DNA from: Locusta migratoria
Lineage: Eukaryota; Arthropoda; Insecta; Orthoptera; Acrididae
DNA length: 64,000 nt
Assembly: GCA_026315105.1 (NCBI GenBank)
Contig: CM048750.1
Coordinates: 73,401,797-73,465,796 of the forward strand
Reading direction: 5' to 3'
Under the pieces are notes generated by a model. It was not told the DNA's origin, did not search any database, and was given only the letters and a program-made list of their open reading frames with translations. Shown here piece after piece: positions 32,679 through 43,738 of the stretch. The translations under genes were made by a program, and so were the position numbers. Position 1 is the first letter of the stretch. Each line of letters opens with the position of its first letter.

Positions 32679-33932
32679 ATAAAAATGAATTGCTGTTCGT
32701 TAGTCTCGCTAAAACTCGAGAACGACTGAACCGATTTGGCTAATTTTAGTCTTGATATATTCGTGCAAGTCCAGGGAAGGTTTAAACGGTGATAAAATAT
32801 GGAAATGTTGTCCGGAAAAGAGGAAAAATCGAGAAAAACTGAAACGTCTTTTTCCAGTGTGATATCAATACCGTTCGTCCAATTGCGATAAAATTTTATA
32901 CATTTCATGTTGAAAGCAGAAGGTAGGTTCGCATCAAAGAAAAATTTGTAAAAGTCTCCCTGAAAGGAATAAAATTTAGGAAAAACCGAAAGAGATTTTT
33001 TTCTATGAATAAAAATCAGTTGTCACATGGTTCTGAGAGCATCACTTGAGTACAGCTTGATAGAACAAGGTTTGTATGAAATAAATGTTTTCGAAAATCC
33101 ACCGGAAAATTGGAAAATTTGAGAAAAACTGAAAGTGTGTTTGTCAATGTGTTTTTGATTGAACTCAGCACTATAATTGACTATTCGCACCACGGATAGG
33201 GGTAATTCTTTTCCTGTTTTGTTCATTATGGTCTTGGAAATATTTTCAGTAAAAAAAAATAGGGACAGTTAAAAAGGAAGGTCGCAAAATTCGAACCAAG
33301 TTCCTTTTTCAGTGTGTTTCTAAATGTACTCAACACTATAAGTTGAGAACCGTTCATCCGATTACGATAAAATTTTGATCATTTGACGTTCAACGAAAGA
33401 TGAACGTTCTTATGAACTAAAATTTTGGGAAAGTTACCCGGAAAATTTGAAAATTCGCGAGAAACTGAAAGAGCTTTTTTCAGTGGGATATTAATATCAT
33501 TCGTCTGATTGCAATAAAATTTTGCACATTTGACGTTCAAAACAAGAGGAAGGTGCAAGTGAAGTAAAAGTTTGGAATATTTGGTAAGAAAATAGGAAAA
33601 CTGACAGGTTCTTCTGTCGTTCTATCCACTTTTTAAAAACCGGACAATGCATTTTTAAAAGTTAATTATAACTTCTGAAAAATAGTTAAGAAGTCAGAGT
33701 AAAAAGCTTATCCAGGGAGTAACTATTGTTCGATATTTCACTTTATATGCTTCAAAAAATATCTTGAATTACACACTTTCTTAGGTATCTTATCCGGTAC
33801 TTCAGCGCTCAAGATATCTCCACACCAGACTTCATCACAATAGATTCTGTGGTTTATGAAATGATATATAGCCAAATCGGTCCAGCTGTTCTTGAGTTTT
33901 AGCGAGACTAACGAACAGCAATTCATTTTTAT
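32679..33932. mobile_element. TIR element with about six internal ~145-bp repeats
   Basis: Inverted termini of about 64 bp start ATAAAAATGAATTGCTGTTC (32679-32742) with the complement ending at 33932. The interior has about six degenerate direct units spaced near 145 bp (around 32812, 32958, 33098, 33247, 33430 and 33577). Each carries a core like CCGGAAAATT, GAGAAAAACTGAAAG, TTTTTTCAGTGTG, CGTTCGTCCGATTGCGATAA and AATTTTGCACATTTGACGTT. No coding sequence is present. The superfamily is unclear; I found no convincing target duplication. Confidence 0.6.
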
Positions 33933-34229
33933 CTTTGTCAGTTCATATACGGGTTCAGATCGTGTCAAGCGAACTTTAATCTTTCAAAGTATATTTCTGA
34001 ACGCACCCAACACAACAACCAAGTCATTATTTTACATATTTTAAATGTAATTTTTTCTCGCAATTTTTCCATATTTTATCACCGTTGAAACCTTCTCTGA
34101 AGTTCCACGAATGTGGCATGAACATTATCCCGGATATGTGTGCGTGATTTGCACACTCTTTCCACCCATTATACTAAAATTAAGAGGTAAGTCATACGAA
34201 GTTCACTTGGTAATCTAGTTCAAAATATT

Positions 34230-34540
34230 TTTACCGTACGAGAAATGTTTTACGTCGCGGAGAATGCACGTATACGAATCGTAGCGCGCCCGGTTAATAT
34301 AGGCGGCATTTCCGCAACGTTGCAATGCGCATGCGCGGATGAGATTCAAATTCTCTCCTGAAAGCCTGGAGGCATCATGTGAGCGCTTCCGCGGCAGGAG
34401 CAGGGCGAGGGGAAACGCCGCTTTTAACATTGGCGTCGGAGCTGGTAGAGACGTCAGCTCCTGGCTACTCGAGCTATGGCGTTTACACACGAATGGTCCC
34501 GAAGCAAAGAAATTGGAGCCACTGTGCACCTCGACTTACA
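34230..34540. other. Short GC-rich island with a consensus NRF-1/Ewg site
   Basis: A CpG-rich block containing TGCGCATGCGCG at 34326-34337. That matches the palindromic consensus bound by vertebrate NRF-1 and the insect homologue Ewg, a motif common in unmethylated promoters. I cannot identify a transcript. Confidence 0.4.
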
Positions 34541-34675
34541 CATCGGAAAATCCTCGATTAAAACAATATCCGCCCTTCATATTTGGTTTTGGCACATTGA
34601 AGATTCATCAAAAACACGTCATATTTGGAAAATATCTTATAACTATATATTAAAGACACATCAACTGTAAAAGGC

Positions 34676-35597
34676 TGAAATGTAGGGTTTCGCATGGATC
34701 GAATGACGGGTAGATCCACGGGTCGTAACACATCTGAAATGTAACGGTCACTGTTCAAAGTGCCGTCGATGCGAACAAGAGGTGACCGAGACGTGTAACC
34801 AATGGCACCCAATACCATCACGTCGGGTGTTGCGCCAGTATGGCGTTGACGAATACACGCTTCCAATGTGCGTTCACAGCGATGTCGCCAAACACGGATG
34901 TGACCATCATGATGCTGTAAACAGAACCTGGATTCATCCGAAAGATGACGTTTTGCCGTTCGTGCACCCAGTTTCGTCGTTGCGTACACCAACGCAGGCG
35001 CTCCTGTCTGTGATGCAGCGTCAAGGGTAACCGCAGCCATGGTCTCCGAGCTGATAGTCCATGCTGCTGCAAACGTCCCCATCTTTGACTCAGGGATCGA
35101 GACGTGGCTGCACGATCCGTTACAGCCATGCGGATAAGATGCCTGTCATCTCGACTGCTAGTGATACGAGACCATTGGGATCCAGCATGGCGTTTCATAT
35201 TGCCCTCCTGAACCCACCGATTCCATATTCTGCTAACAGTCACTGGATCGCGACCAACGCGAGCAGCAATGTCGCGATACGATAAACCGCAATCGCGAAA
35301 GGCTACAATGTGACCTTTATCAAAGTCGGAATCGTGATGGTACGTATTTCTCCTTACACGAGGCATCACAACAACGTTTTACCAGCCAACTCCGGTCAAT
35401 TGCTGTTTGTGTATGAGAAATCGGTTGGAAACTTTCCTCATGTCAGCACGTTGTAGGTGTCGCCACCGGTGCCAACCTTGTGTGAATGCTCTGAAAAGCT
35501 AATCATTTGCATATCACAGCATCTTCTTCCCGTAGGTTAAATTTCGGATCTGTAGCGCCTCATCTTCGTGGTGTAGCAATTATAATGGCCAGGAGTG
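34676..35597 (-). pseudogene. Truncated Tc1-like transposon
   Basis: Only the 5' end remains: CACTCCTGGCCATTATAATT at 35597 inward, with TA beside it (35598-35599). The transposase relic reads RVRRNTYHHDSDFDKGHIV, then GLSYRDIAARVGRDPVTVSR (Tc1-type paired HTH) and IWNRWVQEG. After a frameshift near 35000 it reads HLSDESRFCLQHHDGHIRVW (first catalytic Asp block) and DVLRPVDLPVIRSMRNPTFQ. The alignment stops exactly before the second catalytic block (FQQDNARPH in the family) at about 34680, so the 3' half and second TIR are lost. Confidence 0.8.
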
Positions 35598-35599
35598 TA

Positions 35600-36430
35600 A
35601 TATATTAAAACGAGCAATTCCTGAACATTTATATTTCGCGTATTCCGGAAACGGCCCTAACCATTTCGTTTATATTTTGTATTGAGAGAGGTTTTTACTT
35701 TTTGAGTTCATCTACATCGTTGTAGTTTTGTAAAAACTCAGTTTGACAAAAATAGTCTTTTATATGAAAACGCGATTTTAAAAGTTTTTGAACGCCATCT
35801 CGAAAATCGTTTCTACTATTTACTTCTATTTACCTTTTAATATTTCTCTTTTATGAAAGAAACCGATTTTACACAAAGAAAATTATATATAAAAATGCGA
35901 TTTTCTTGTATCTCTAATAAAATTTAGTATTTGGAGACGGATTTTGATTTTTTAATTTTATTTATAGAGAACGTGTTTCCACCAACTACATGATTTTACA
36001 TGATAAGTATTTTATAATGATTACATAGGTATTAATTACCATATATTGAATGAAAATTATATGTAAATGGCTGAAGTATGCAAACAGAACGAAAAAAATT
36101 ATAAGGTTACAGCAAGATTCTAACTATGTGACCCTCGTTCACCATTTTGAGAACCAACAACGCTACCAAATGAGCTACGCCAACAGCAGAAATAATTGGT
36201 ACCATAATTTGTATTCATATCCGATTGCAAAACTTCAAAGATTGTTTTCGCGATAATTTTTGAGAGCTGAATCGAAAGGCTTTACCTGGTTATTATCTTA
36301 AGTCTCTTCTTTACCCACCATAAATATTTAAAAATCCGATATCAATATTATCTCCTTTTTGGCATTATGTAAGAATCGTGCCGACGCAGACCAAAAAGAA
36401 TAGTGAATGAATCGAAGTAAAAGATTCATA
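35600..36430. other. Unassigned AT-rich DNA
   Basis: No gene or repeat was recognised. Confidence 0.4.
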
Positions 36431-36440
36431 ATGTTAGATC

Positions 36441-36644
36441 AAAAATGTTCAAACTTCTGTAAATCTATCGGACCAAAATTCGTGGTCATCAGTTCGTAGC
36501 TTACAAACTACTTAAACCTAAGTAAACTAACATACGGACAAACACACACACCCATGCCCCAGGGAGGACTCGAACCTCCTCGGCGAGCAACCGCGCGCTC
36601 CGCAGGGAGGTGCTTTAGACCGCTCGGTTACTCCACCGTGGCGT
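36441..36644 (-). mobile_element. tRNA-derived SINE, family C
   Basis: A full-length minus-strand copy flanked by a perfect 10-bp duplication, ATGTTAGATC at 36431-36440 and 36645-36654. All family C modules are present with a few substitutions (B box GGTTCGAGTCCTCCC). Confidence 0.88.
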
Positions 36645-36806
36645 ATGTTAGATCCCAACATCCATGACACACGTATTATTGGCATCTATGAGCAGGGTGT
36701 AAACATTTTGGCATTCTGTAAGAATAGTGCCATTGCAGACTACAAAGAATCGTAGGAATCGATTCATAATGTGGGATTGATGTGCAAGAATCTATTCCTG
36801 ATAAAG

Positions 36807-36870
36807 ATGTTCCAATGTTCTAATGTTTGTAAAGCTTATGGGACTTAACTGCGGGGTCATCAGTCCCTAA
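36807..36870 (-). repeat. 5'-truncated SINE tail, 64 bp
   Basis: Only the 3' module of family A is present on the minus strand (TTAGGGACTGATGACCCCGC, then GTCCCATAAGCTTTACAAAC). It stops abruptly at 36870. I found no clear target duplication, so it may also be a deletion remnant. Confidence 0.6.
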
Positions 36871-37028
36871 CCCTTTCAGAACTGGTGTACAGTATATTGG
36901 AACACTGTACGATTTCGCTTTACATTGAGACCCAGTGGCGTGTTTACTGGACATCTGTCACTTTCAGTTTCGTGCTTCTGGCTGTCACCAGAATGGCGTG
37001 CTACAATGAAAAACAGTGAACATGGCGG

Positions 37029-37227
37029 GCCGGCCGCGGTGGCCGAGGGGACTGAGGCGCTTCAGTCACGGTCTGCACGGCCACTGCGGTCGGGGGTTCG
37101 AATCCCCCTTCGGGCATGGATATTTGTGCCGTCCTAATTCGTAAGTAGTTCATAAGTAGTTTGTAAGTTTAGGGACTGATGACCCTGTAGTTAAGTCCCA
37201 TAAACTGTACAAACATTTGAACATTTT
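37029..37227 (+). mobile_element. tRNA-derived SINE, family A
   Basis: A full-length copy (head GCCGGCCGCGGTGGCCGAGG, tail GGACTGATGACCCTGTAGTT) flanked by a perfect 12-bp duplication, TGAACATGGCGG at 37017-37028 and 37228-37239. Confidence 0.92.
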
Positions 37228-37239
37228 TGAACATGGCGG

Positions 37240-37657
37240 ACCCCTTGCGGAGTGCGTCGGACTGAATACTAGTAGTTGAAATTATCTTATATATTAATTT
37301 ACGAATTTTGCACAAATTCCACTTTGCGACATAAGTTCCACAATCAATATGGAGTGATATATATAACTGTTGAATTCTTATTTCACGTCCTTAACTGCAA
37401 TCTAAGCTCAATGACTAATTTATTTGTCATTTTTTATTTTGGAAATCAAGTATGACAAATTTTAATTTCGATCAATATACAATACGTATGGTCTTATAAG
37501 ACATGGAAAAGTGCAAAAATATGTTTTATTCCATTTTTAAAATAATTCAGGATTGAAGGGGCTAAACTGACAAACTACTTATGAACTAGCTTATATTAAG
37601 TGTTCAGCACACCTTTTAACACGGCTGAATAACTGGAGCTTTTCAAGAATTCTGAAA
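37240..37657. other. Unassigned sequence with a SINE body fragment
   Basis: ACAAACTACTTATGAACTAG at about 37570-37589 is the complement of the SINE family A body and is probably an old fragment. The remainder is unassigned AT-rich DNA. Confidence 0.4.
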
Positions 37658-37658
37658 T

Positions 37659-37853
37659 GATCGAATGTTTGTTAAGTTTATACGACTTAACTGCAGGGTC
37701 ATCAGTCCCTAAACTTACAAACTACTTATGAACTAACTTATACTAAAGACAACACAAACAGCCAAGCCCGAGGGGGGATTCGAACCCCCGAGGGGGAACA
37801 GCCTCGCGCATCGTAGCATAGCGCCTCAATGCGCTAGGCCGTTCCGCCGCGGC
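37659..37853 (-). mobile_element. tRNA-derived SINE, family B
   Basis: The minus-strand head GGCCGCGGCGGAACGGCCTA and GCGCATTGAGGCGCTATGCT differ from family A, but the body and tail (GGACTGATGACCCTGCAGTT) are the shared ones. Families A and B therefore differ mainly in the tRNA-derived head. I see no clean target duplication. Confidence 0.8.
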
Positions 37854-37884
37854 CCTAAAAAAAGAATCGTGTTGCCCAACTCTA

Positions 37885-38957
37885 CTCGATATACATAACT
37901 ATATTCATTGCTGAGCGATGTGATTGTGTTCATCAGTTGGTACCTATTGTACGCTATTGGCTGCAAGTCAACAATCATAATCTTGCAGTTATGGTTTGTA
38001 TTTATGAAAGTTATACTTCGAAAAAGGGCAGAAATCTATGACCTTGTCACAGTGGCGCAGCCAGAATTTGGTTGAGAGGGTCCTTATTTTTAAAAAATAA
38101 AGCTTATTGAATTTATTAATCTGCGACTTTTTTTACACTTTTTGCAATTCAACCAATTATACTACGAAAACAATTGCGCAAGAAATAAAATAAGTAGGCT
38201 CGCATTAATTTGAAAGTGGAAGAGGAACAAGGTGGTGCAAATGGAGTGTATATAATCAGCTCGTAAAATAATAAAGCAGCTTCTAGGTTTCTAGCCAAAG
38301 AGAAAGGTCTTTAAAGTTTAATTAACATGAGGCTATATGTGTAAAGATTGAACAAAATAACACTATTGTTGTTCATAAGATTCCACTCCATGGCGCCGCT
38401 GACCTGCTAAGCAGCGGGTCGCCGCATATGAACAATGGGATCGTAACTTCAGCATAGTAGTAACAGTAGCGGCAGCATCAAAGCTGGTCGCGGCGGCATT
38501 AAAACCGCTCACAGAAACAGCAGCACATGTTCTCACTGGCGGCATCACTTTGGCGACCCATTGTCACGTTCACTTGTGGTTGGAAAAATATAGAACTTAC
38601 GTTGTGATTTATGACAGTTGTACTATTTCAAATTTCCGGTGACGGCCTGTTTAAAAAAATAAAAACAATAAAATAGAACAAAATTAAAGAATATTTGGGT
38701 GGTTCTGGGGAGGGGGCTTCAGCCCTATTAGCATCACCCCCCCCCCTTTGGCTGCTGCACTGATATGCATAATTAAGTTTATTCTCCTGGTATGCGATAT
38801 GATTGTGTTCATCAGTTTCTACCTACTGTAAGTCTCTGCTAGAAGTTTAAATGTAAGTCAACAGTCATAATCTTGCAGTATCATTTTGCATTTGTAAAGT
38901 TTTGTTAATATACGTGTATTTCGAAAAATGGCAGAAAACTATGACGTTGCCTATAAA
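37885..38957. repeat. Direct repeat pair (~165 bp) flanking a possible hAT element
   Basis: Copies at about 37885-38047 and 38762-38957 share GATTGTGTTCATCAGTT, AAGTCAACA.TCATAATCTTG and TTTCGAAAAA.GGCAGAAA. The ~710 bp between them begin CAGTGGCGCAGCCA and end with the complement of CAGTGCAGCAGCCA, which resembles hAT-type short TIRs. No coding sequence and no 8-bp target duplication was found, so the hAT label is tentative. Confidence 0.4.
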
Positions 38958-38992
38958 ATGATCACATAAAATACACACGACACAATATTAAT

Positions 38993-39050
38993 TGATTTAT
39001 ACAAGCTACTTTTCGGCTGACGGCATCGTCAGGTGCAAATATTACTATAA
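38993..39050 (-). repeat. Hairpin-type retroelement tail remnant
   Basis: The minus strand reads GCACCTGACGATGCCGTCAG then CCGAAAAGTAGCTTGTATAA. CTGACG and CGTCAG can pair. It resembles the tails at 15721, 29545 and 31345. Confidence 0.35.
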
Positions 39051-39800
39051 ACAAATGTTATGTCAAAGATTTTACAAAATTTGCACCAAGGAATTACATA
39101 AACAAGCAAAAGATACACTTACTGGAGGAAGGTACACAAAGAACTGGTGCGAAATTGTGAAGTATTGTACTAGGTGCCTAAGGTATGCGACAACATGAAA
39201 GAATTAATTACATGATAAATGTTACAAAAGTAAGTGACAATTCACCAAAAAAATTAATTACATTGTTTGCGAAAAAGGATGTCACGCGAAATAATTATAG
39301 TGTCTTGAATAAAAATTTGGAAAGAAATACGTGACAATCATAAACTATTACAAAACAACTACAGTGATTACATGGGAGTATTAGTGTTATCTGCAGTTAG
39401 AAGTGGAGAATAAGGAAACTCTGTTTGGTTGTTGAGTCCCAGACTTTGGGAAGTAGACATGTGTTTATTAATTTCCAATCTTTCTGGGTAGTTCATCTTG
39501 TTACCTTTGTGAATGTGGTGTAAAACTTCACATTGGACTTTATAACTGTGACCCTCTCTAAATAAGTGGTCTGCCAAAGTGGAGCTAAAACTTTGTCTAA
39601 TATGCAGTATATAATTTTAAGCACTACTTTTAAACAGAGAGCTACAGACAATACAGTATATTATACAGTGGTGAATAACTAGTGTAATGTCAAGAATGAT
39701 CCACAGTACTGAAATTATATATTGCCGTACTACATACAGGACATCACAAAGGAGGTTCATTTACAGCAAATCACAATTTACTGTTATTTATTTTATATTA
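39051..39800. other. Unassigned AT-rich DNA
   Basis: No gene or repeat was recognised. Confidence 0.4.
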
Positions 39801-40417
39801 TGTAGTGGGGCGGATTATTGTCTCCACTACTATCTTATGTCAGCTCAGTTTCGCAGAAGATTATGTTTATATTGTATGTTTTTAAATGATTTTTATGTAA
39901 ATGTTTTATCTTATGTGATTCTTAAAAGAGTTTTGTATGTTTCTTGTGTTTCATGTGCTGTGAAGGCGATTCAACCTACGAGAGCAACATCTTCGACGCC
40001 GAGCTCAAGGAATAAACATCTGGCCACTTCAAGTTGCGGGACGACGGCCACGAGGCAAGAAAATGTTCGTCTCTGCGGTTAACGTCGCGGATATCGACAT
40101 TATTATAGAAACCTTCGTGGAAAATCAAAAAGACCATAAAATCAGTCTTTGTTTAACTGCCATTAAGTCATGATCTGTATTGTGAGAGCAATAAATGTCA
40201 TTGTGTCTCGAAAGTTAACCAAGTGTCAACGATAATTATTTTGATATTTATAGAAATTTAACAAGAAATATATTCATTGACAGGAGCTAAATAATTATTT
40301 ACTGTCAAACCATTTTACAATTTGAAAGAAGACTCTCATGGAAAGTTATTTTGTTTGAGAGAGAAAGAAAGAAGACTTTTATCAACTTTTTGTATTTTAA
40401 TCAATCAATCTTATATA

Positions 40418-40446
40418 TCAATCGATCATCAGTAAACAGGACATGT
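40418..40446. repeat. Target-site duplication of RTE copy 2 (left)
   Basis: This 29-bp sequence (TCAATCGATCATCAGTAAAC... ending GACATGT) is repeated without mismatch at 43739-43767, on the other side of the RTE element. The last bases may partly overlap the element end, so the true duplication is 27-29 bp. Confidence 0.9.
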
Positions 40447-43400
40447 TGTTGTTGTTGTTATGGTCTTCAGTCCGGAGACTGGTTTGATGCAGCTCTCCAC
40501 CCTACTCTATCCTGAGCAAGCCTTTTCATCTCCTCATAAGAACGACAACCCACATCCACTTGAATCTGCTTACTATACGCGTCTCTTGGTCTCCCTCTGC
40601 GATTTTTACCCCACACACTTCCCTCCAACGCTAAATTCACAATTCCTTGATGTCTAAGAATGTGTCCTACCAATCTATCCCTTCTTTTAGTCAAGGTATG
40701 CCAGAAATTTCTTTTCTCCCCAATTCGGTTCAGTACCTCCTCATTAGTTACGCGATCCACCCACCTAATCTTCAGCATTCTTCTGTAGCACCACATTTCA
40801 AAAGCCTCTATCCTCTTTCTGTCCACACTGCTTATCGTCCATGTTTCACTCCCATACAAGGCAACACTCCATACAAATGCCTTCAGAAAGGACTTCCTTA
40901 GGCTTAAATCAATATTCGATGTTAACAAATTTCTCTTTTTCAAAAACGCCTTTCTACCCATTGCCATTCTGCATTTTATATCATCTGTACTGCGACCATC
41001 ATTTGTTATTTTACTGCCCAAGTAACAAAACTCATCTACCTCCTTTATTGTTTCGTTACCTAATCTAATTCCTTCAGCATCACCTGATTTTCTTACACTG
41101 CACTCCATTACCCTAGTTTTACTCTTGTTAATGTTCATCTTATATGCACCTTTCAGCACACTGTCCATTCCGTTCAATTGCTCTTCCAGGTCCTTTGCTG
41201 TATCTGACAGAATCACTATGTCGTCGGCAAAACGCAATGTTTTTAATTCTTCACCCTGAACTTTAATTCCTTCTCCAAATTTCTCCTTGCTTTCCTTTAT
41301 AGCTTGCTCAATGTACAAATTGAACAACATTGGGGAAAGGCTACAACCCTGTCTTACTCCCTTTCCAACCACTGCCTCCCTTTCATGCCCTTCAACTCTG
41401 ACAACCGCTGTCTGGTTTTTGTACAAGTTGTAAATAACCTTACGCTCCCTATATTTTACTCCTGCTTGCTTCAGAACTTGAAAGAGTTTATTCCAATCAA
41501 CATTGTCAAAAGCCTTCTCCAAATCTACAAAAGCTAGAAATGTAGGTTTGCCTTTTCTTAATCTATCTTCTAGGATAAGCCGTAAAGTGAGTATTGCCTC
41601 CCGTGTTCCTACATTTCTCCTGAATCCAAACTGATCTTCCCCGAGGTCGGCTTCTACCAGCTTTTCCATCCTTCTGTATATAATTCGTGTTAATATTTTG
41701 CAACCATGACTTATCAAACTGATGGTTCTGTAGTTTTCACACCTGTCTGCACCCGCTTTCTTTGGAATGGGGATTATTACATTTTTCTTAAAGTCTGAGG
41801 GTACTTCACCTGTCTCATACATCTTACACACAATGTGAAACAATTTTGTCATGGCTGGTTCTCCCAGAGACTTCAGTAGCTCTGACGGGATATCATCTAC
41901 CCCAGGGGCCTTGTTTCGACTTAGGTCTTTCAGTGCTCTGTCAAATTCATCTCTCAGTATAGTATCTCCTATTTCATCATCATCATCTACGTCCTCTTCC
42001 CTTCCTACAATAGTGTCTCGAAGTTCATTTCCTTTGTAGAGCCCCTCTATATACTCTTTCCACCTTTCAGCTTTCCCTTCTTTGCCAAGAACTGGTTTTC
42101 CATCAGTGTCCTTGATATTCATAGAGCTGTTTTTCTTATCTCCAAATGTTTCTTTTATTTTTCTGTAGGCTGTATCTATTTTTCCCCTATTTATACATTC
42201 TTCTACATCCTTGCATTTGCCTTCTAGCCATTCCTGCTTAGCCATCTTGCACTTCCTGTCAATCTCATTTCTTAGTCGTCTGTACTCCCTTTTGCCTGTT
42301 TCATTTACTGCATTTTTATACTTTCTCCTTTCATCGATTAAATTTAGTATCTCCTGTGATATCCAAGGATTCTTTGTAGGTCTTGCCTTCCTACCTATTT
42401 TGTCCTCTGCTGCCTTCACTATTTCATCTCTCAATTTTACCCATTCCTCCTCAACTGTTTTATTTTCCCCTGTTTCTGTCAATTGTTGCCTGAAGCTCCC
42501 TCTGAAATTCTTAAGAACTTCAGGTTCCTTCAATTTATCTAGGTCCCATCGCCTTATTTTCTTACCTTTCTGTAGTTTCTTCAGTTTCAGCCTACAGTTC
42601 ATAACCAACAAGTTATGGTCAGAGTCTATGTCTGCCCCTGGGTATGTCCTACACTTCAAAACCTGGTTCCGAAATCTATGTCTTACCATTATAAAATCTA
42701 TCTGGTATCTCCCGGTGTCTCCTGGTCTCTTCCACGTATACAACCTTCTTTTGTGATTCTTAAACCAGGTGTTTGTTATAACTAAATTATGTTCCGTGCA
42801 AAATTCTACCAGGCGGCTTCCTCTTTCATTCCTTTTGCCCAGACCATATTCACCCACTATCTTCCCTTCCCTTCCTTGTCCTACTACCGAATTCCAGTCT
42901 CCCATAACAATTAAGTTTTCCTCTCCCTTAATTGTCTGAATAATTTCCTTTAGCTCCTCATATATTTCTTCGATCTCCTCATCCTCGGCAGAGCTAGTTG
43001 GCATATAAACCTGTACTACTGTTGTCGGTGTTGGCTTCGTATCTATCTTGACAATGATAATGCGATCGCTGTGCTGGTCATAGTACCTTACCCGCATTCC
43101 TATTTTCTTATTCATTATCAGTCCTACTCCTGTGATACCCCCAACTGATTTTGTATTTATAATCCTGTACTCATCTGACCAGAAATCCTGTTCATCCTGC
43201 CACCGAACTTCACTAATCCCCACTATATCTAACTTCAACCTATCCATTTCCCTTTTTAAATTTTCTAATTTTCCTACTCGATTAAGGGATCTAACATTCC
43301 ACGCTCCGACCCGTAGAATGCCAGTATTGTCTTTCCTGATGATCACATCCTCCTGAGTAGTCCCCGCCCGGAGATCCGAATGGGGGACTATTTTACCTCC

Positions 43401-43738
43401 GGAATATTTTACCCGAGAGGATGCCATCATCATATGTTCATACAGTAGAGCTGCATGTCCTCGGGAAAAGTAACGGCTGTAGTTTCCCCTTGCTTTCAGC
43501 CGTTCGCAGTAGCTGTGTGGCAAAGCCACATTAGCTGATGTTACAAGGCCAGCTCAGTCAATCATCCAGACTGTTGCCCCTGTAACTACTGAAAAGGCTG
43601 CTGCCCCTCTTCAGGAACCACACGTTTGTCTGGCCTCTCCACAGATACCCCTCCGCTGTGGTTGCACCTACGGTACGGCTATCTGTATCGTTGAGGCACG
43701 CAAGCCACCCCACCTCGGCAATGTCTGTGGTTCATGGT
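40447..43738 (-). mobile_element. Full-length RTE-type LINE, copy 2
   Basis: On the minus strand the element runs from ACCATGAACCACAGACATTG (43738) through a ~209-bp leader, the ORF 43529-40467, and ends GGACTGAAGACCATAACAAC plus more ACA units. The perfect 29-bp flanking duplication and intact ORF mark a recent insertion. It entered an LTR-like repeat. The opposite-orientation copy at 3262-6551 is a close relative. Confidence 0.92.
40467..43529 (-). CDS. RTE-type endonuclease/reverse transcriptase, 1020 aa
   Basis: This is the intact single ORF of the second RTE element. It shares the architecture of 3470-6529: endonuclease with GAWNVRSL, GISEV, GDWNS and SDH; reverse transcriptase with DLEKAFDNV, GVRQGCSLSP and FADD; and a C-terminal part with RRGRPR. 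By eye it differs from copy 1 by roughly 38 substitutions and one inserted Asp in an acidic run (VDDDDEIG). About a third of those changes fall between residues ~520 and ~592. Where copy 1 has VWW after GISE, this copy has VRW, the form I would expect as ancestral. No disabling change is visible. Confidence 0.9.
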   Translation of the reverse strand: MALPHSYCERLKARGNYSRYFSRGHAALLYEHMMMASSRVKYSGGKIVPHSDLRAGTTQEDVIIRKDNTGILRVGAWNVRSLNRVGKLENLKREMDRLKLDIVGISEVRWQDEQDFWSDEYRIINTKSVGGITGVGLIMNKKIGMRVRYYDQHSDRIIIVKIDTKPTPTTVVQVYMPTSSAEDEEIEEIYEELKEIIQTIKGEENLIVMGDWNSVVGQGREGKIVGEYGLGKRNERGSRLVEFCTEHNLVITNTWFKNHKRRLYTWKRPGDTGRYQIDFIMVRHRFRNQVLKCRTYPGADIDSDHNLLVMNCRLKLKKLQKGKKIRRWDLDKLKEPEVLKNFRGSFRQQLTETGENKTVEEEWVKLRDEIVKAAEDKIGRKARPTKNPWISQEILNLIDERRKYKNAVNETGKREYRRLRNEIDRKCKMAKQEWLEGKCKDVEECINRGKIDTAYRKIKETFGDKKNSSMNIKDTDGKPVLGKEGKAERWKEYIEGLYKGNELRDTIVGREEDVDDDDEIGDTILRDEFDRALKDLSRNKAPGVDDIPSELLKSLGEPAMTKLFHIVCKMYETGEVPSDFKKNVIIPIPKKAGADRCENYRTISLISHGCKILTRIIYRRMEKLVEADLGEDQFGFRRNVGTREAILTLRLILEDRLRKGKPTFLAFVDLEKAFDNVDWNKLFQVLKQAGVKYRERKVIYNLYKNQTAVVRVEGHEREAVVGKGVRQGCSLSPMLFNLYIEQAIKESKEKFGEGIKVQGEELKTLRFADDIVILSDTAKDLEEQLNGMDSVLKGAYKMNINKSKTRVMECSVRKSGDAEGIRLGNETIKEVDEFCYLGSKITNDGRSTDDIKCRMAMGRKAFLKKRNLLTSNIDLSLRKSFLKAFVWSVALYGSETWTISSVDRKRIEAFEMWCYRRMLKIRWVDRVTNEEVLNRIGEKRNFWHTLTKRRDRLVGHILRHQGIVNLALEGSVWGKNRRGRPRDAYSKQIQVDVGCRSYEEMKRLAQDRVGWRAASNQSPD

